Source: REEB95 sp963785735 (lineage in GTDB: Bacteria; Pseudomonadota; Alphaproteobacteria; ATCC43930; CGMCC-115725). Taken from it: a stretch of 64,000 nucleotides of DNA. The stretch lies in the NCBI GenBank assembly GCA_963785735.1, contig CAWAWJ010000002.1, positions 124,001 through 188,000 on the forward strand, in the 5' to 3' direction. The position numbers and the translations under genes were made by a program. Below are positions 7,889 through 14,560 of this stretch, piece after piece (positions within the stretch are counted from its first letter, which is position 1; each line of letters opens with the position of its first letter). Below the pieces are notes generated by a model. That model had not been told where the DNA came from. It worked only from the letters and a program-made list of their open reading frames with translations, and did no database searches.

Positions 7889-8458
7889 TCAGGGCACGTG
7901 ATTGACGAGACGGTACTCGTCGCCGTCCCATTGCCAAATCTGTCCGTGCGTTTCGAATGTGCCTTCGGGATGCGGATCGTCGCGGTTGCCGAGAATGATG
8001 ACCGGCGACCCATCCTCGGCCATGGCGATCTGAGGAAAGTTCCGGGTGGCCTGATCGAAAATCTTTTTTATTCCCGTCGTGCTCACCTCGTAGATTCTGA
8101 CCCAGCCGGCGCTACCCCCGGTCCAATACGTGATGATTTGCGGGCTGTCGTCACGCAGACTAAATGCCGCAATCGGATGATTGCTGGTATTTTCCGTATA
8201 GACGATGCTTTTTCCGCAACCCCGGACGCACCGAATGGTAAGCGTCCAATTGAGCAATCGTTCGCCATTCCGCACAATCGGCGCATCGACAATGTCGGCG
8301 CGGAATTGCGTCTGATACGTCGGATCGACCACGACCCGCGCCACCAGTGCCTGTCCGTTCGATTGCTTGGTTTCGCCGAAAGCATGCTCGCGGCAGAACA
8401 TCAGGCTTAGCGCCAAAATCGTTGCGCCGAGAGCGCCCGCGCGGGGACTTGCCGTCAT
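7889..8458 (-). CDS. exported partner of the transglycosylase (candidate periplasmic immunity protein)
   Basis: A 189-residue protein with an N-terminal signal peptide (about 1-29; hydrophobic ALGATILALSLMF, then REHAFG and the cut). The mature part is beta-rich with three Cys. It includes RCVRGCGKSIVYTEN and a C-terminal propeller-like stretch, QIWQWDGDEYRLV. It starts with an ATGA overlap at the end of the transglycosylase gene, so the two are translationally coupled. A secreted protein coupled to a peptidoglycan-cleaving enzyme fits an immunity or inhibitor protein guarding the periplasm, but no known immunity family is recognised. The DNA is noticeably less GC-rich than adjacent genes. 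The function is inferred from context only. Confidence 0.55.
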   Translation of the reverse strand: MTASPRAGALGATILALSLMFCREHAFGETKQSNGQALVARVVVDPTYQTQFRADIVDAPIVRNGERLLNWTLTIRCVRGCGKSIVYTENTSNHPIAAFSLRDDSPQIITYWTGGSAGWVRIYEVSTTGIKKIFDQATRNFPQIAMAEDGSPVIILGNRDDPHPEGTFETHGQIWQWDGDEYRLVNHVP

Positions 8459-9315
8459 TTATGGAGCGTCCTTCTCAGGACAGCCATTGGGTCATTGGGA
8501 TTCTGCTGCAAGGCGCTCGCCGCATCAAGAATCCTGTTTGGATAGGCGGGTGCGGGCCCGTAATTCTTTAGGGCTGTAGGCAAATCGCCCCATCTATTCA
8601 CCAGAATCTGAAGGTAGGCCGAACCCAGCCGCACATTGGTGGCGGGATCGAAAACGTCGGGCTGCGCGGGAAATCCCGGAACTTTAGACAGTACATCCTT
8701 GATGGCGATTTGCTCCAAGCCCATAAGCCCGCTTGCGTCCGACGTTTGGCTTTTTGCATTCGGATCGAAGCTGCTTTCCTGCCAAGCTATCGCCATTATG
8801 ACAGAACCATTCTGTCTCGAAAGATTGTTGTCGCGGACGAGTTTTGCCGCTTGGGCATAAGTGAGCGGTGTTTTAACGCGCCTGGCGGGCGCGGAGGCCT
8901 CGTCCTTGCCCCCATTGCCGGCACCGCTCCCGTCCGAAGGCGCGAACTGGCCGCCTTGCGGGCCGGGCCCGTAATGGTTCGGGTTGAACTTGGCGAACTT
9001 GGCGAGGAGATCCGCGCCTTCGCGCCGCGCCGGCGGCAGCTCGATCCGGGCGATTATATCCCGCGCCTTCCCCGCCTGGCCCCGGCTCAACAGCCGCGCC
9101 GCGCGGGAAAGCGCCGAAAAGAACGCGGGCGTATTCGCATCCGTGCCGTGCAGCACCGCCACCGCCCGGTATATCTCCTGCGCCTCGCGCGGGCGGATCG
9201 CCGGTCCCTGCCGCTCGGTCAAAGGCGTTCCGGGCCAGAGATAAATTCCGTCCTCGCCGCAGGCAAGCGTGTTCGGGCCTAACGCCCGCGCGCGGGCGGC
9301 GTTCTCGCTGCTCAT
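8455..9315 (-). CDS. phage-associated lytic transglycosylase effector with FAP linker
   Basis: A 286-residue protein in three parts. Residues 1-108 are a helical domain of unknown role. Residues 109-127 are a Gly/Pro linker (NPNHYGPGPQGGQFAPSDG). Residues 150-286 are a lysozyme-like SLT domain with AWQESSFDP, where Glu180 is the expected general acid, followed by ASGLMGLEQIA and NVRLGSAYLQILVNRWG. Such domains cleave the peptidoglycan MurNAc-GlcNAc bond with anhydro-ring formation. The gene overlaps the terminase small subunit (start within its stop) and is overlapped by an exported protein gene. No signal peptide is present, so delivery would need the holin, a phage particle or a secretion machine. 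It could be an endolysin or an antibacterial effector. Confidence 0.7.
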   Translation of the reverse strand: MSSENAARARALGPNTLACGEDGIYLWPGTPLTERQGPAIRPREAQEIYRAVAVLHGTDANTPAFFSALSRAARLLSRGQAGKARDIIARIELPPARREGADLLAKFAKFNPNHYGPGPQGGQFAPSDGSGAGNGGKDEASAPARRVKTPLTYAQAAKLVRDNNLSRQNGSVIMAIAWQESSFDPNAKSQTSDASGLMGLEQIAIKDVLSKVPGFPAQPDVFDPATNVRLGSAYLQILVNRWGDLPTALKNYGPAPAYPNRILDAASALQQNPNDPMAVLRRTLHK

Positions 9316-9932
9316 GTGCCGGTCTCCTTCCCTGGTTCCTCGTTGCCGGTCTCGGCCGTCTCCCCGGCCGGCGCCTTCGCCTTCTCCGCTTCGATCTCCC
9401 TGGCATAGGCGTCGATCTGGGCGCGCAACTTGGCGCGGGCGCTTTCGGCATTGCGTTCCTGCAATTCCGGGTTGCCGGGCGGGCGCAGATAACGCTCGAA
9501 CAATCCCAGATGCCGCGCCAAGGCCAAGAGCGCGCGCGCCTTGTCGTGGAGCTTCACCTTGGCGCCCCCCGCGAGCGTGATTTCAGAGACGGCGGCGGCA
9601 TCGTCGTCGTCGAGCGATCCGGGCGGGCGGATGACGAGGCCCTCCTTATCCTTCAACTCGGTGAAGCGGCGGATATCGGAAAAGGCGATGCGCGCATATT
9701 CCTTCAACACCTTGTCGGCGGTGACGCGGGTGCGCTGGGCGCGCTTGTCCATGGCCTCGTTGACCGCGCCGGCGACGAGCGGATCGGCCAGAAGCCGGCA
9801 GGCGCTGTCGCCGGCATAGCGCGGCTTATAGCCCGCGCGGATGGCCGCGTTGCGCCCGTGCAGGTCGACGAGATATTCCTCGACGAACAGGCGGTGGCGA
9901 TGCGTCAGGGATTTGAGCGGTTGGTTGGCCAT
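9312..9932 (-). CDS. phage terminase small subunit
   Basis: A 206-residue Terminase_2-type protein that recognises phage DNA and recruits the large subunit. The N-terminal half shows the usual signature: LTHRHRLFVEEYLVDL, GRNAAIRAGYKPRYAG and LADPLVAGAVNEAMDKR. The KAD-like middle segment (DKVLKEYARIAFSDI) and an acidic C-terminal tail also fit. The ATG at 9932 is chosen because homologues start just before this motif; the longer open frame upstream crosses the promoter. Its end overlaps the transglycosylase start by four bases. The large subunit is 2.5 kb further along in a separate transcription unit, which is unusual because the two are normally adjacent. Confidence 0.85.
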   Translation of the reverse strand: MANQPLKSLTHRHRLFVEEYLVDLHGRNAAIRAGYKPRYAGDSACRLLADPLVAGAVNEAMDKRAQRTRVTADKVLKEYARIAFSDIRRFTELKDKEGLVIRPPGSLDDDDAAAVSEITLAGGAKVKLHDKARALLALARHLGLFERYLRPPGNPELQERNAESARAKLRAQIDAYAREIEAEKAKAPAGETAETGNEEPGKETGT

Positions 9933-9973
9933 GGTTGAACCCGCGCGCCAAGCGCGCGCAAAACAAAAGAATG

Positions 9974-10012
9974 GGGGCGCAAAAGAAAACGCCCGGCGCG
10001 AAAGCCGGGCGT
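9974..10012 (-). terminator. terminator-like hairpin in the TerS leader
   Basis: On the minus strand an 8-bp perfect stem CGCCCGGC / GCCGGGCG with a six-base loop is followed by TTTTCTTTT. It lies just downstream of the predicted transcription start from the promoter at 10030-10073 and upstream of the terminase small-subunit start. The arrangement matches the hairpin behind promoter P1. Confidence 0.6.
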
Positions 10013-10029
10013 AATTCGGATGATGCCTA

Positions 10030-10073
10030 TTTATACCATTTTGATCCGGATTAGTCAAGAACAAAATGGGAAC
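10030..10073 (-). promoter_or_regulatory. LexA-boxed sigma70 promoter P2 (TerS-transglycosylase unit)
   Basis: Reading the minus strand: GTTC-CCATTTT-GTTC (10073-10059), TTGACT (10058-10053), a 17-base spacer, TATAAA (10035-10030). The geometry is identical to P1 at 6991-7034, and over 54 bases (10020-10073 against 6981-7034) about 46 positions match. It should drive the terminase small-subunit, transglycosylase, exported partner and possibly VOC genes under LexA control. Confidence 0.8.
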
Positions 10074-10159
10074 AAGCCCTCCTCCTCGGGCGCCTGAGGC
10101 GCGCGGGCGGCACGCGGCCATCTCGGCTACACTCTCCGGAAGCAAAACGGGAGTGGCGC

Positions 10160-10627
10160 ATGCGATATCTTCGTGTGGCGGTTTTGGCGGCGCTGCTGGC
10201 GCTCTTGTCGAACGCGGCCTTCGCCCAGACCGCGTGGGACGCGATGCAGGCTTTCGGCCTGACCGGCACCTGGTCGCTCAACTGCCACGCGCCGGCGAGC
10301 GGATCGAATTATTGGATGACCTATTATCGGGACGCCAGCGGCGTGGCGCGGCGGAGCTTGGATCGCGGCGATAACGGGTCGAAGCTGATGCTCGCCATCG
10401 ACAGCGCCCATCTCATAACCTCGACGACGCTGGCGGCGCGCATGCGCAACGACGATCCGGGCTGGGGGGACTCGAACGGGACTTCCGCCGACGTGGTCAT
10501 CGTCCAGGAGAACGGCCGATTGCGGACGCTCAATTCCATGGGCAGCGACGGCAAGCAATACGTCAAGGACGGCATCGCCCTCCTCTCCGGCAATCCCATG
10601 CCTTGGCTGGAGAAATGCGGCAACTGA
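10160..10627 (+). CDS. exported protein of unknown function
   Basis: A 155-residue protein with a clear signal peptide (about 1-22, hydrophobic core VAVLAALLALLS, cleavage after AFA) and a mature part beginning QTAWDAMQAFGLTGTWSLNC. The GLTGTW segment, together with paired Cys near the start (CHAP) and end (WLEKCGN), suggests a small beta-barrel periplasmic or secreted protein. GGGAG lies about 8 bases upstream of the ATG. It reads rightwards, against all neighbouring phage-type genes, and sits between the P2 promoter and the early genes. That fits a cargo (moron) gene with its own promoter, although none was recognised. No function is assigned. Confidence 0.65.
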   Translation: MRYLRVAVLAALLALLSNAAFAQTAWDAMQAFGLTGTWSLNCHAPASGSNYWMTYYRDASGVARRSLDRGDNGSKLMLAIDSAHLITSTTLAARMRNDDPGWGDSNGTSADVVIVQENGRLRTLNSMGSDGKQYVKDGIALLSGNPMPWLEKCGN

Positions 10628-10648
10628 GAATTGCGGCGGGAAACCGGG

Positions 10649-10889
10649 ATGATTGGGATTAAATTGCCTTCTTGGATTTCGCTGCGTTACCTCCGCACGC
10701 CGGCATCGAAGAAATCCCTGACCGTGTGCCCCACATGCGGCAAGGAGATGCGGCTGGTGGATAGGCAGCTCGATGTCGGGCGACGACATGCGAACCTATC
10801 GCTGCGATTCCTGCCAAAAGGAGCACATCCGGGATTTCGGAACCGCGGCCTGGAAAAAACTCTCCGACATGAACAATTCCGGGAAATGA
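10649..10889 (+). pseudogene. small zinc-ribbon protein gene, frameshifted
   Basis: The first part (from ATG 10649) encodes MIGIKLPSWISLRYL and then a CPTCGKEM knuckle. Near 10770 the frame must shift by one base to continue as SGDDMRTYRCDSCQKEHI, which supplies the second CXXC pair and ends FGTAAWKKLSDMNNSGK at a TGA (10887-10889). Without the shift the frame runs on to 10903 in arginine-rich nonsense. The two halves together make a plausible 80-residue, four-cysteine zinc ribbon. An extra G near 10774 would explain the break. Whether it is a real mutation or a base-calling error cannot be decided from the sequence. Confidence 0.5.
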
Positions 10890-10916
10890 ATCGCCGGCGT
10901 TGAAGCCGCGTTTCCC

Positions 10917-11444
10917 TCACAGCCCATAAAACGCCTTCAACACGCCCAAGGCGCCGATCAGAATCCCCGAGGCGGTTTCCTGGCTGAGCGCGCGGCCGCT
11001 CCAGCCCTGGCGCAAGGCCCATTCCTTCAAGCTCCACTGGCAGCCGAGCACGTGCCAGGCGCAGGAGCCCGCCGGCGAGGAGGATCCCCCAAGCGCGCCC
11101 AAGGCCCGCCAGATTTTTTTCCGGGCCTCGGTCCGCTGCAAGCCGATCGGCAGCTCGCGCAGGCTTTGCGGCACGCGCCGGAGATCGGGCGATTGCAACG
11201 GGTCGAGTTGGGATAGCGCGAAGAGCGCCTGGAAATCCTCGCCCGCCTGGCGCATCTCGGGCGAGATGGTGCGGGCGCGCGCCATGCGCTCGAGCGTGTC
11301 CACCGTGCGAAAGGGCCGCGCCGGATGGCCTTTTTCGTCGGCGATGGTGCGGGGCATCCGTTCGAGATCGCCCCGGTTCATGCGTTCTTGCGTCGGCCCC
11401 TCTTCCGGCAAACGCGCGGGTGATTTACGTTTTGTCCGGCTCAA
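10917..11444 (-). CDS. DUF6456-like phage early protein
   Basis: A 175-residue basic protein resembling the DUF6456-type proteins of alphaproteobacterial prophages. Visible segments are IADEKGHPARPFRTVDTLERM, then ISPEMRQAGEDFQALFALSQLDPL, and a C-terminal helical domain with RQGWSGRALSQETASGILIGAL that looks like a helix-turn-helix. I choose the TTG at 11444: AAGGAG lies six bases before it, formed by the end of the upstream gene. The 15-residue extension to an ATG would lie inside that gene. It is the second gene of the leftward early unit under repressor control. A role in transcription or replication control is likely but unproven. Confidence 0.7.
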   Translation of the reverse strand: MSRTKRKSPARLPEEGPTQERMNRGDLERMPRTIADEKGHPARPFRTVDTLERMARARTISPEMRQAGEDFQALFALSQLDPLQSPDLRRVPQSLRELPIGLQRTEARKKIWRALGALGGSSSPAGSCAWHVLGCQWSLKEWALRQGWSGRALSQETASGILIGALGVLKAFYGL

Positions 11445-11454
11445 TCGTTTCTCC

Positions 11455-11916
11455 TTAATTGTCGGTGATTTCGGCGCGCTCGCGCGCAAGCTCGATGCCG
11501 GCCAAGCGTTCCTCGTCGCTTTCCTCCATGGGTTCGGGGGGCTCCGGGGGCTCGGGCAGACCGGCGCCGGCGAAAAACGCCAGGTCGGGCGGCGGCTTCG
11601 TGCTTTCGGCCTCGGCGGCGATCCGTTCCTGCTCGATCAAAATCCGCGCCGCATAGCCGGAATCGGGCTCGATGACGCAGAGCGCCCGGTGGGAAGCGCA
11701 ATATGAGGACCCCTTCACGGATGGCTCATCGCAAAAGGGCTGTTTTTCGCCCTCCGCCACCACGAAGCCGCAGAGAAACGAGGCCTGGAATGCGGCGGGT
11801 TCGAGGGTTTCGGGATTGCTCGTGACAGCTGCGCTGGCCGCTTGTATGGTCGCGAAGGTTGCTATTTTGTTCTCATATAAGGCCAAGAGATTTTGACGCT
11901 GGTTTACCCCCGACAT
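11455..11916 (-). CDS. phage early protein with GcrA-like Cys/His tail motif
   Basis: A 153-residue protein, first gene of the leftward early unit. The ATG at 11916 has GGAG nine bases upstream. In the middle, FCDEPSVKGSSYCASHRALC resembles the Cys/His end motif of GcrA-type cell-cycle regulators (FCG...YCAEH), but the N-terminal DNA-binding part of GcrA is missing. The rest is acidic and proline-rich (LPEPPEPPEPMEESDEE). The stop codon overlaps the ribosome-binding site of the next gene, so the pair is co-transcribed and probably coupled. No function is assigned. Confidence 0.55.
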   Translation of the reverse strand: MSGVNQRQNLLALYENKIATFATIQAASAAVTSNPETLEPAAFQASFLCGFVVAEGEKQPFCDEPSVKGSSYCASHRALCVIEPDSGYAARILIEQERIAAEAESTKPPPDLAFFAGAGLPEPPEPPEPMEESDEERLAGIELARERAEITDN

Positions 11917-11977
11917 CGAACCCACTCCGTGATGGCCAGCGGCGCCGGGACCCAATCCGCCCGCGCCGAAGGGGGTA

Positions 11978-12006
11978 GCTGTACGCTAATCCTCGGAGCC
12001 TGTCAA
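11978..12006 (-). promoter_or_regulatory. leftward early promoter with operator OL
   Basis: On the minus strand TTGACA (12006-12001), a 17-base spacer and TACAGC (11983-11978). The 11-bp sequence GATTAGCGTAC (11991-11981) ends inside the -10 element. It is repeated inverted at 12033-12043, before the repressor gene, and nearly identically at 12819-12828. Repressor bound there would shut off the early genes. Confidence 0.65.
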
Positions 12007-12029
12007 CGCAATCTGCGTATATCGCCGTA

Positions 12030-12043
12030 TATGATTAGCGTAC
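12030..12043 (+). promoter_or_regulatory. operator OR at the repressor promoter
   Basis: GATTAGCGTAC at 12033-12043 is the exact reverse complement of 11981-11991. It overlaps a possible -10 (TATGAT, 12030-12035) just upstream of the repressor start at 12055, which suggests autoregulation. No good -35 is visible, so the promoter itself is weakly supported. Confidence 0.5.
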
Positions 12044-12054
12044 ACACTCAACCC

Positions 12055-12783
12055 ATGCCCGCCATCTCCGCCGCCTCCCGGAAACTCAAGGCCCTGCGCA
12101 CCCGCTCGGGGCTGTCGATCCGCCAGGTGGCCCAGGCCCTGGGCATGGAATACGGCAGCTCCTACCAGCATTACGAAGACCGCTTCAAGAAGCCGCTTTT
12201 GCCGCTGGAACTGGTGTTGAAGCTGGTGCCGATCTTCACCCCCTCCGGCATCGACCCCGCCGAGCTTTACGCGCTTGCCGGAGTCGATGGCTCGGGCGAA
12301 AGGCCGGCCGGGGCGGGATCCCAGGCCGCGCTCGAAGCGGCCTCGCGCGAGGGCGGTGGCGGCCGCATGCTCAAGATCGGCGAGCTCGACGTGCGCGCCA
12401 GTGCGGGAAGCGGCGGTCTTTCGCCCGAGAACGAGAAGCTCGTCGCCGAATGGCAGATCCCCTCGGGCATGGTGCGGCAATATTCGACCGCCCCCGCCCA
12501 CGAGCTGCGCATCATCACGGTGATGGGCGACAGCATGGAGCCCACCTTGCTGCCGGGGCAGCGGATATTGGTCGATACCGGCGACCGCATGCCGAGCCCG
12601 CCCGGCATATTCGTGGTGTGGGACGGGTTGGGGCTGGTCGTGAAACGGCTCCAGGTGGTGCCGCATAGCGACCCGCCGCGGGTGCGCATCGGCTCGGATA
12701 ACGGCAAATACGAGCCCTATGAGCGTACGTTGAGCGAGGCCTATATCCAGGGAAGAGTGATCGGCCAGTGGCGCTGGCTGTAG
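12055..12783 (+). CDS. phage-type repressor, HTH plus S24 LexA-like autoprotease
   Basis: A 242-residue CI-type repressor. Residues 5-45 form a helix-turn-helix (KLKALRTRSGLSIRQVAQAL). The C-terminal S24 domain has the catalytic serine in MGDSMEPTLLPGQR (Ser160) and the lysine in LVVKRLQV (Lys197). A candidate self-cleavage bond, Ala117-Gly118, lies in RASAGSGG. With RecA activation such proteins cleave themselves and release the operators. The start is taken at the ATG at 12055; an ATG at 12031 would put the start codon against the operator. There is no obvious Shine-Dalgarno, so a short or leaderless mRNA is possible. Inverted operators flank the promoter, and a third controls the next gene. 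Confidence 0.85.
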   Translation: MPAISAASRKLKALRTRSGLSIRQVAQALGMEYGSSYQHYEDRFKKPLLPLELVLKLVPIFTPSGIDPAELYALAGVDGSGERPAGAGSQAALEAASREGGGGRMLKIGELDVRASAGSGGLSPENEKLVAEWQIPSGMVRQYSTAPAHELRIITVMGDSMEPTLLPGQRILVDTGDRMPSPPGIFVVWDGLGLVVKRLQVVPHSDPPRVRIGSDNGKYEPYERTLSEAYIQGRVIGQWRWL

Positions 12784-12802
12784 CGGCGCGTACGCATCGG
12801 CC

Positions 12803-12831
12803 TTGCAATTAAAACGTAATTAGCGTACAAC
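12803..12831 (+). promoter_or_regulatory. rightward promoter with operator copy 3
   Basis: TTGCAA (12803-12808), 17-base spacer, TACAAC (12826-12831). ATTAGCGTAC at 12819-12828 runs into the -10 exactly as in the leftward early promoter. It should make the small gene at 12859 repressor-controlled. Confidence 0.6.
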
Positions 12832-12858
12832 CCCCGGCCTTGTTGCCGGGAGGCCGTT

Positions 12859-13164
12859 TTGCCCGACCACTTCGATCCCTTGGCGGCGCTCGGCGCGTTG
12901 GAGCGCCGCCATGACGGGCCCTTGTCCGGGGAGGCGCGGCGCATCGCGCGCTGCGGTTCGGAAACCCGGCTGCGCTTCATCGAGGCGACGGGCCAGGCCG
13001 AATTCTTCCGGCATCTGGCGCGGGGGCAGCTCGACATAATCCGCCGGCGGAAGATGGACGGGAGCTTCTACCCCGAGCTGGTCGAAGACCTGGCGCTTTA
13101 CCGGCGCGAGGCCCGGCGCTGGGCCAAGCGGGCGCGGGAATTGCGCGCGGCGGCCGGGCTTTAG
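12859..13164 (+). CDS. small phage early protein
   Basis: A 101-residue, strongly charged protein with many Arg and Glu residues, probably all helical: LAALGALERRHDGPLSGEARR at the start and LYRREARRWAKRARELRAA at the end. The start is TTG at 12859, with GGGAGG about five bases upstream. It is the only rightward early gene after the repressor. Its promoter carries the same operator as the leftward early unit, so it belongs to the phage-derived element. No family is recognised. Its stop lies one base from the convergent metZ stop, which marks the right edge of the element. Confidence 0.6.
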   Translation: MPDHFDPLAALGALERRHDGPLSGEARRIARCGSETRLRFIEATGQAEFFRHLARGQLDIIRRRKMDGSFYPELVEDLALYRREARRWAKRARELRAAAGL

Positions 13165-13165
13165 G

Positions 13166-14365
13166 TCAGACCGCCTTCAGCGCCTGGCCGAGATCGTCGA
13201 TGATATCGGCCGCGTCTTCCAACCCTACGGAAATCCGCACCAGCGATGGGGTGATGCCGAGTGCTGCGCGTTGCTCCGGCGCAACCTTGGAATGGGTGGT
13301 GGTCGCCGGGTGGGTCGAAAGGCTCTTGCTGTCGCCGAGATTGTTCGAGATCTCGGCGATCTTGAGCTTGTTCATGAACCGGAAGGCCGATGCCTTGGTC
13401 TTGCCGGCCTCGAAGGCGACGATGGTGCCGAAGCCGCTCATCTGCCGGCGGGCCAAAGCGTGCTGCGGGTGGCTCTTCAATCCGGGATAGAGCACGCGGT
13501 CCGCCTTGCGGTGCCCTTCCAGGAATTTGGCGACTTCAAGCGCGCTTTCGCATTGGCGGCGCACGCGCAGCTCCAGGGTCTCGAGCCCCTTCACCAGAAG
13601 CCAGGCGTTGAAGGGCGAAAGCGCCGGGCCGGTGTGGCGCAGGAACAGGGCGAGGTGATCGGCCACGTATTGCTTCGAGCCCAGCACCGCGCCGCCGAGG
13701 CTCCTGCCCTGGCCGTCGATATGCTTGGTCGCGGAATAGACCACGATGTCGGCGCCCAGTTCCAAGGGCTTCTGCAAAAGCGGCGAGGCGAAGACGTTGT
13801 CGACGATCAAGAGCCCGCCCGCCTTGTGGGTCAGCGCCGCCACCGCCTTCAGATCGACCAGCTCGAGCCCGGGATTGGACGGGCTTTCGACGAACACCGC
13901 CTTGACGCCGGGCTTCAGCGCCTTCTTCCAAGCGTCCAAGTCGCGGCCGTCGACCAGCTCGGTCTTGACGCCGTAGCGCGGCAGGATCTTCTCGATGATG
14001 TGAAGACACGAGCCGAACAGCGCGCGCGAGGCCACCACCCGGTCGCCCGCCTTCACCAGGCAGGCGAGCGAGGCGAAAACCGCCGCCATGCCGCTCGAAG
14101 TCGCCCGGCATGCCTCGGCGCCCTCGATCAGCCTCAGCCGCTCCTCGAACATGGAAACGGTCGGATTGGCGTAGCGCGAATAAACGAAGCGCAAGCCGTC
14201 GGCGGCGAAGGCCGCCTCGGCCTCCTCGGCGCTCCCATAGACATAGCCCGAGGTCATGAAAATGGCCTCGGCGGTCTCCTGGAACTGGCTGCGTAAAAGG
14301 CCTCCGCGCGTCGAAATCGTGCGCGGGCGCCAGGACTTAGGCGGCGGGGGCGGCGTCAAGGCCAT
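13166..14365 (-). CDS. metZ: O-succinylhomoserine sulfhydrylase
   Basis: A 399-residue PLP enzyme of the Cys/Met-metabolism fold that makes homocysteine from O-succinylhomoserine and sulfide in the cytoplasm. The PLP lysine is Lys214 in YSATKHIDGQGR. Other family marks are RYANPTV, the substrate loop near ATSSGMAAV, FVESPSNPGL and the C-terminal SLVRISVGLED. The N-terminus (RPRTISTRGGLLRSQF) and IDGQGRSLGG favour MetZ over MetB or MetC. The gene is preceded by a SAM-II riboswitch and a terminator hairpin, which ties it to methionine control and supports the assignment. It stands alone on the minus strand. Confidence 0.92.
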   Translation of the reverse strand: MALTPPPPPKSWRPRTISTRGGLLRSQFQETAEAIFMTSGYVYGSAEEAEAAFAADGLRFVYSRYANPTVSMFEERLRLIEGAEACRATSSGMAAVFASLACLVKAGDRVVASRALFGSCLHIIEKILPRYGVKTELVDGRDLDAWKKALKPGVKAVFVESPSNPGLELVDLKAVAALTHKAGGLLIVDNVFASPLLQKPLELGADIVVYSATKHIDGQGRSLGGAVLGSKQYVADHLALFLRHTGPALSPFNAWLLVKGLETLELRVRRQCESALEVAKFLEGHRKADRVLYPGLKSHPQHALARRQMSGFGTIVAFEAGKTKASAFRFMNKLKIAEISNNLGDSKSLSTHPATTTHSKVAPEQRAALGITPSLVRISVGLEDAADIIDDLGQALKAV

Positions 14366-14401
14366 GCTCGTCTCTCCTTCGGCCCCCGGTTTGCGCTCAC
14401 G

Positions 14402-14435
14402 AAAAAGCCCTGTCCCGCAATTGGGTCAGGGCTTC
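14402..14435 (-). terminator. attenuator hairpin between SAM-II riboswitch and metZ
   Basis: On the minus strand AGCCCTG / CAGGGCT forms a stem followed by TTTTT. It lies about 10 bases downstream of the riboswitch and about 40 bases before the metZ start. That position suits transcriptional attenuation by SAM. Confidence 0.75.
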
Positions 14436-14444
14436 CGAAGCCTC

Positions 14445-14502
14445 CGACCTTTTAGCGGTTGGTTTAACGTGGCCGCAAGCCGGTCGGCTCAAATCACCAC
14501 GA
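14445..14502 (-). promoter_or_regulatory. SAM-II riboswitch
   Basis: On the minus strand the element contains GTGATTTGAGCCG, then CGGCTTGCGGCCACGTTAAA, and CGCTAAAAGG at its 3' end. These are the conserved blocks of the SAM-II (metA-motif) pseudoknot: GATTT, GCTTGC...CACGTTAAA and GCTAAAAGG. It precedes metZ, a standard target of this riboswitch in alphaproteobacteria, and should lower expression when S-adenosylmethionine is plentiful. Confidence 0.9.
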
Positions 14503-14560
14503 TTCGTCCGCATCAGTACCCCTTCCCCCCGAAACGAGTCAAGTGAGATGCTGGCCTTCC

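Noticed and set aside
11858..11872. Third LexA-like box (GTTG-N7-GTTC)
   Set aside because: One mismatch in the first half, opposite orientation, and it lies inside the coding part of the early gene (codons for ENKIAT) with no promoter elements.
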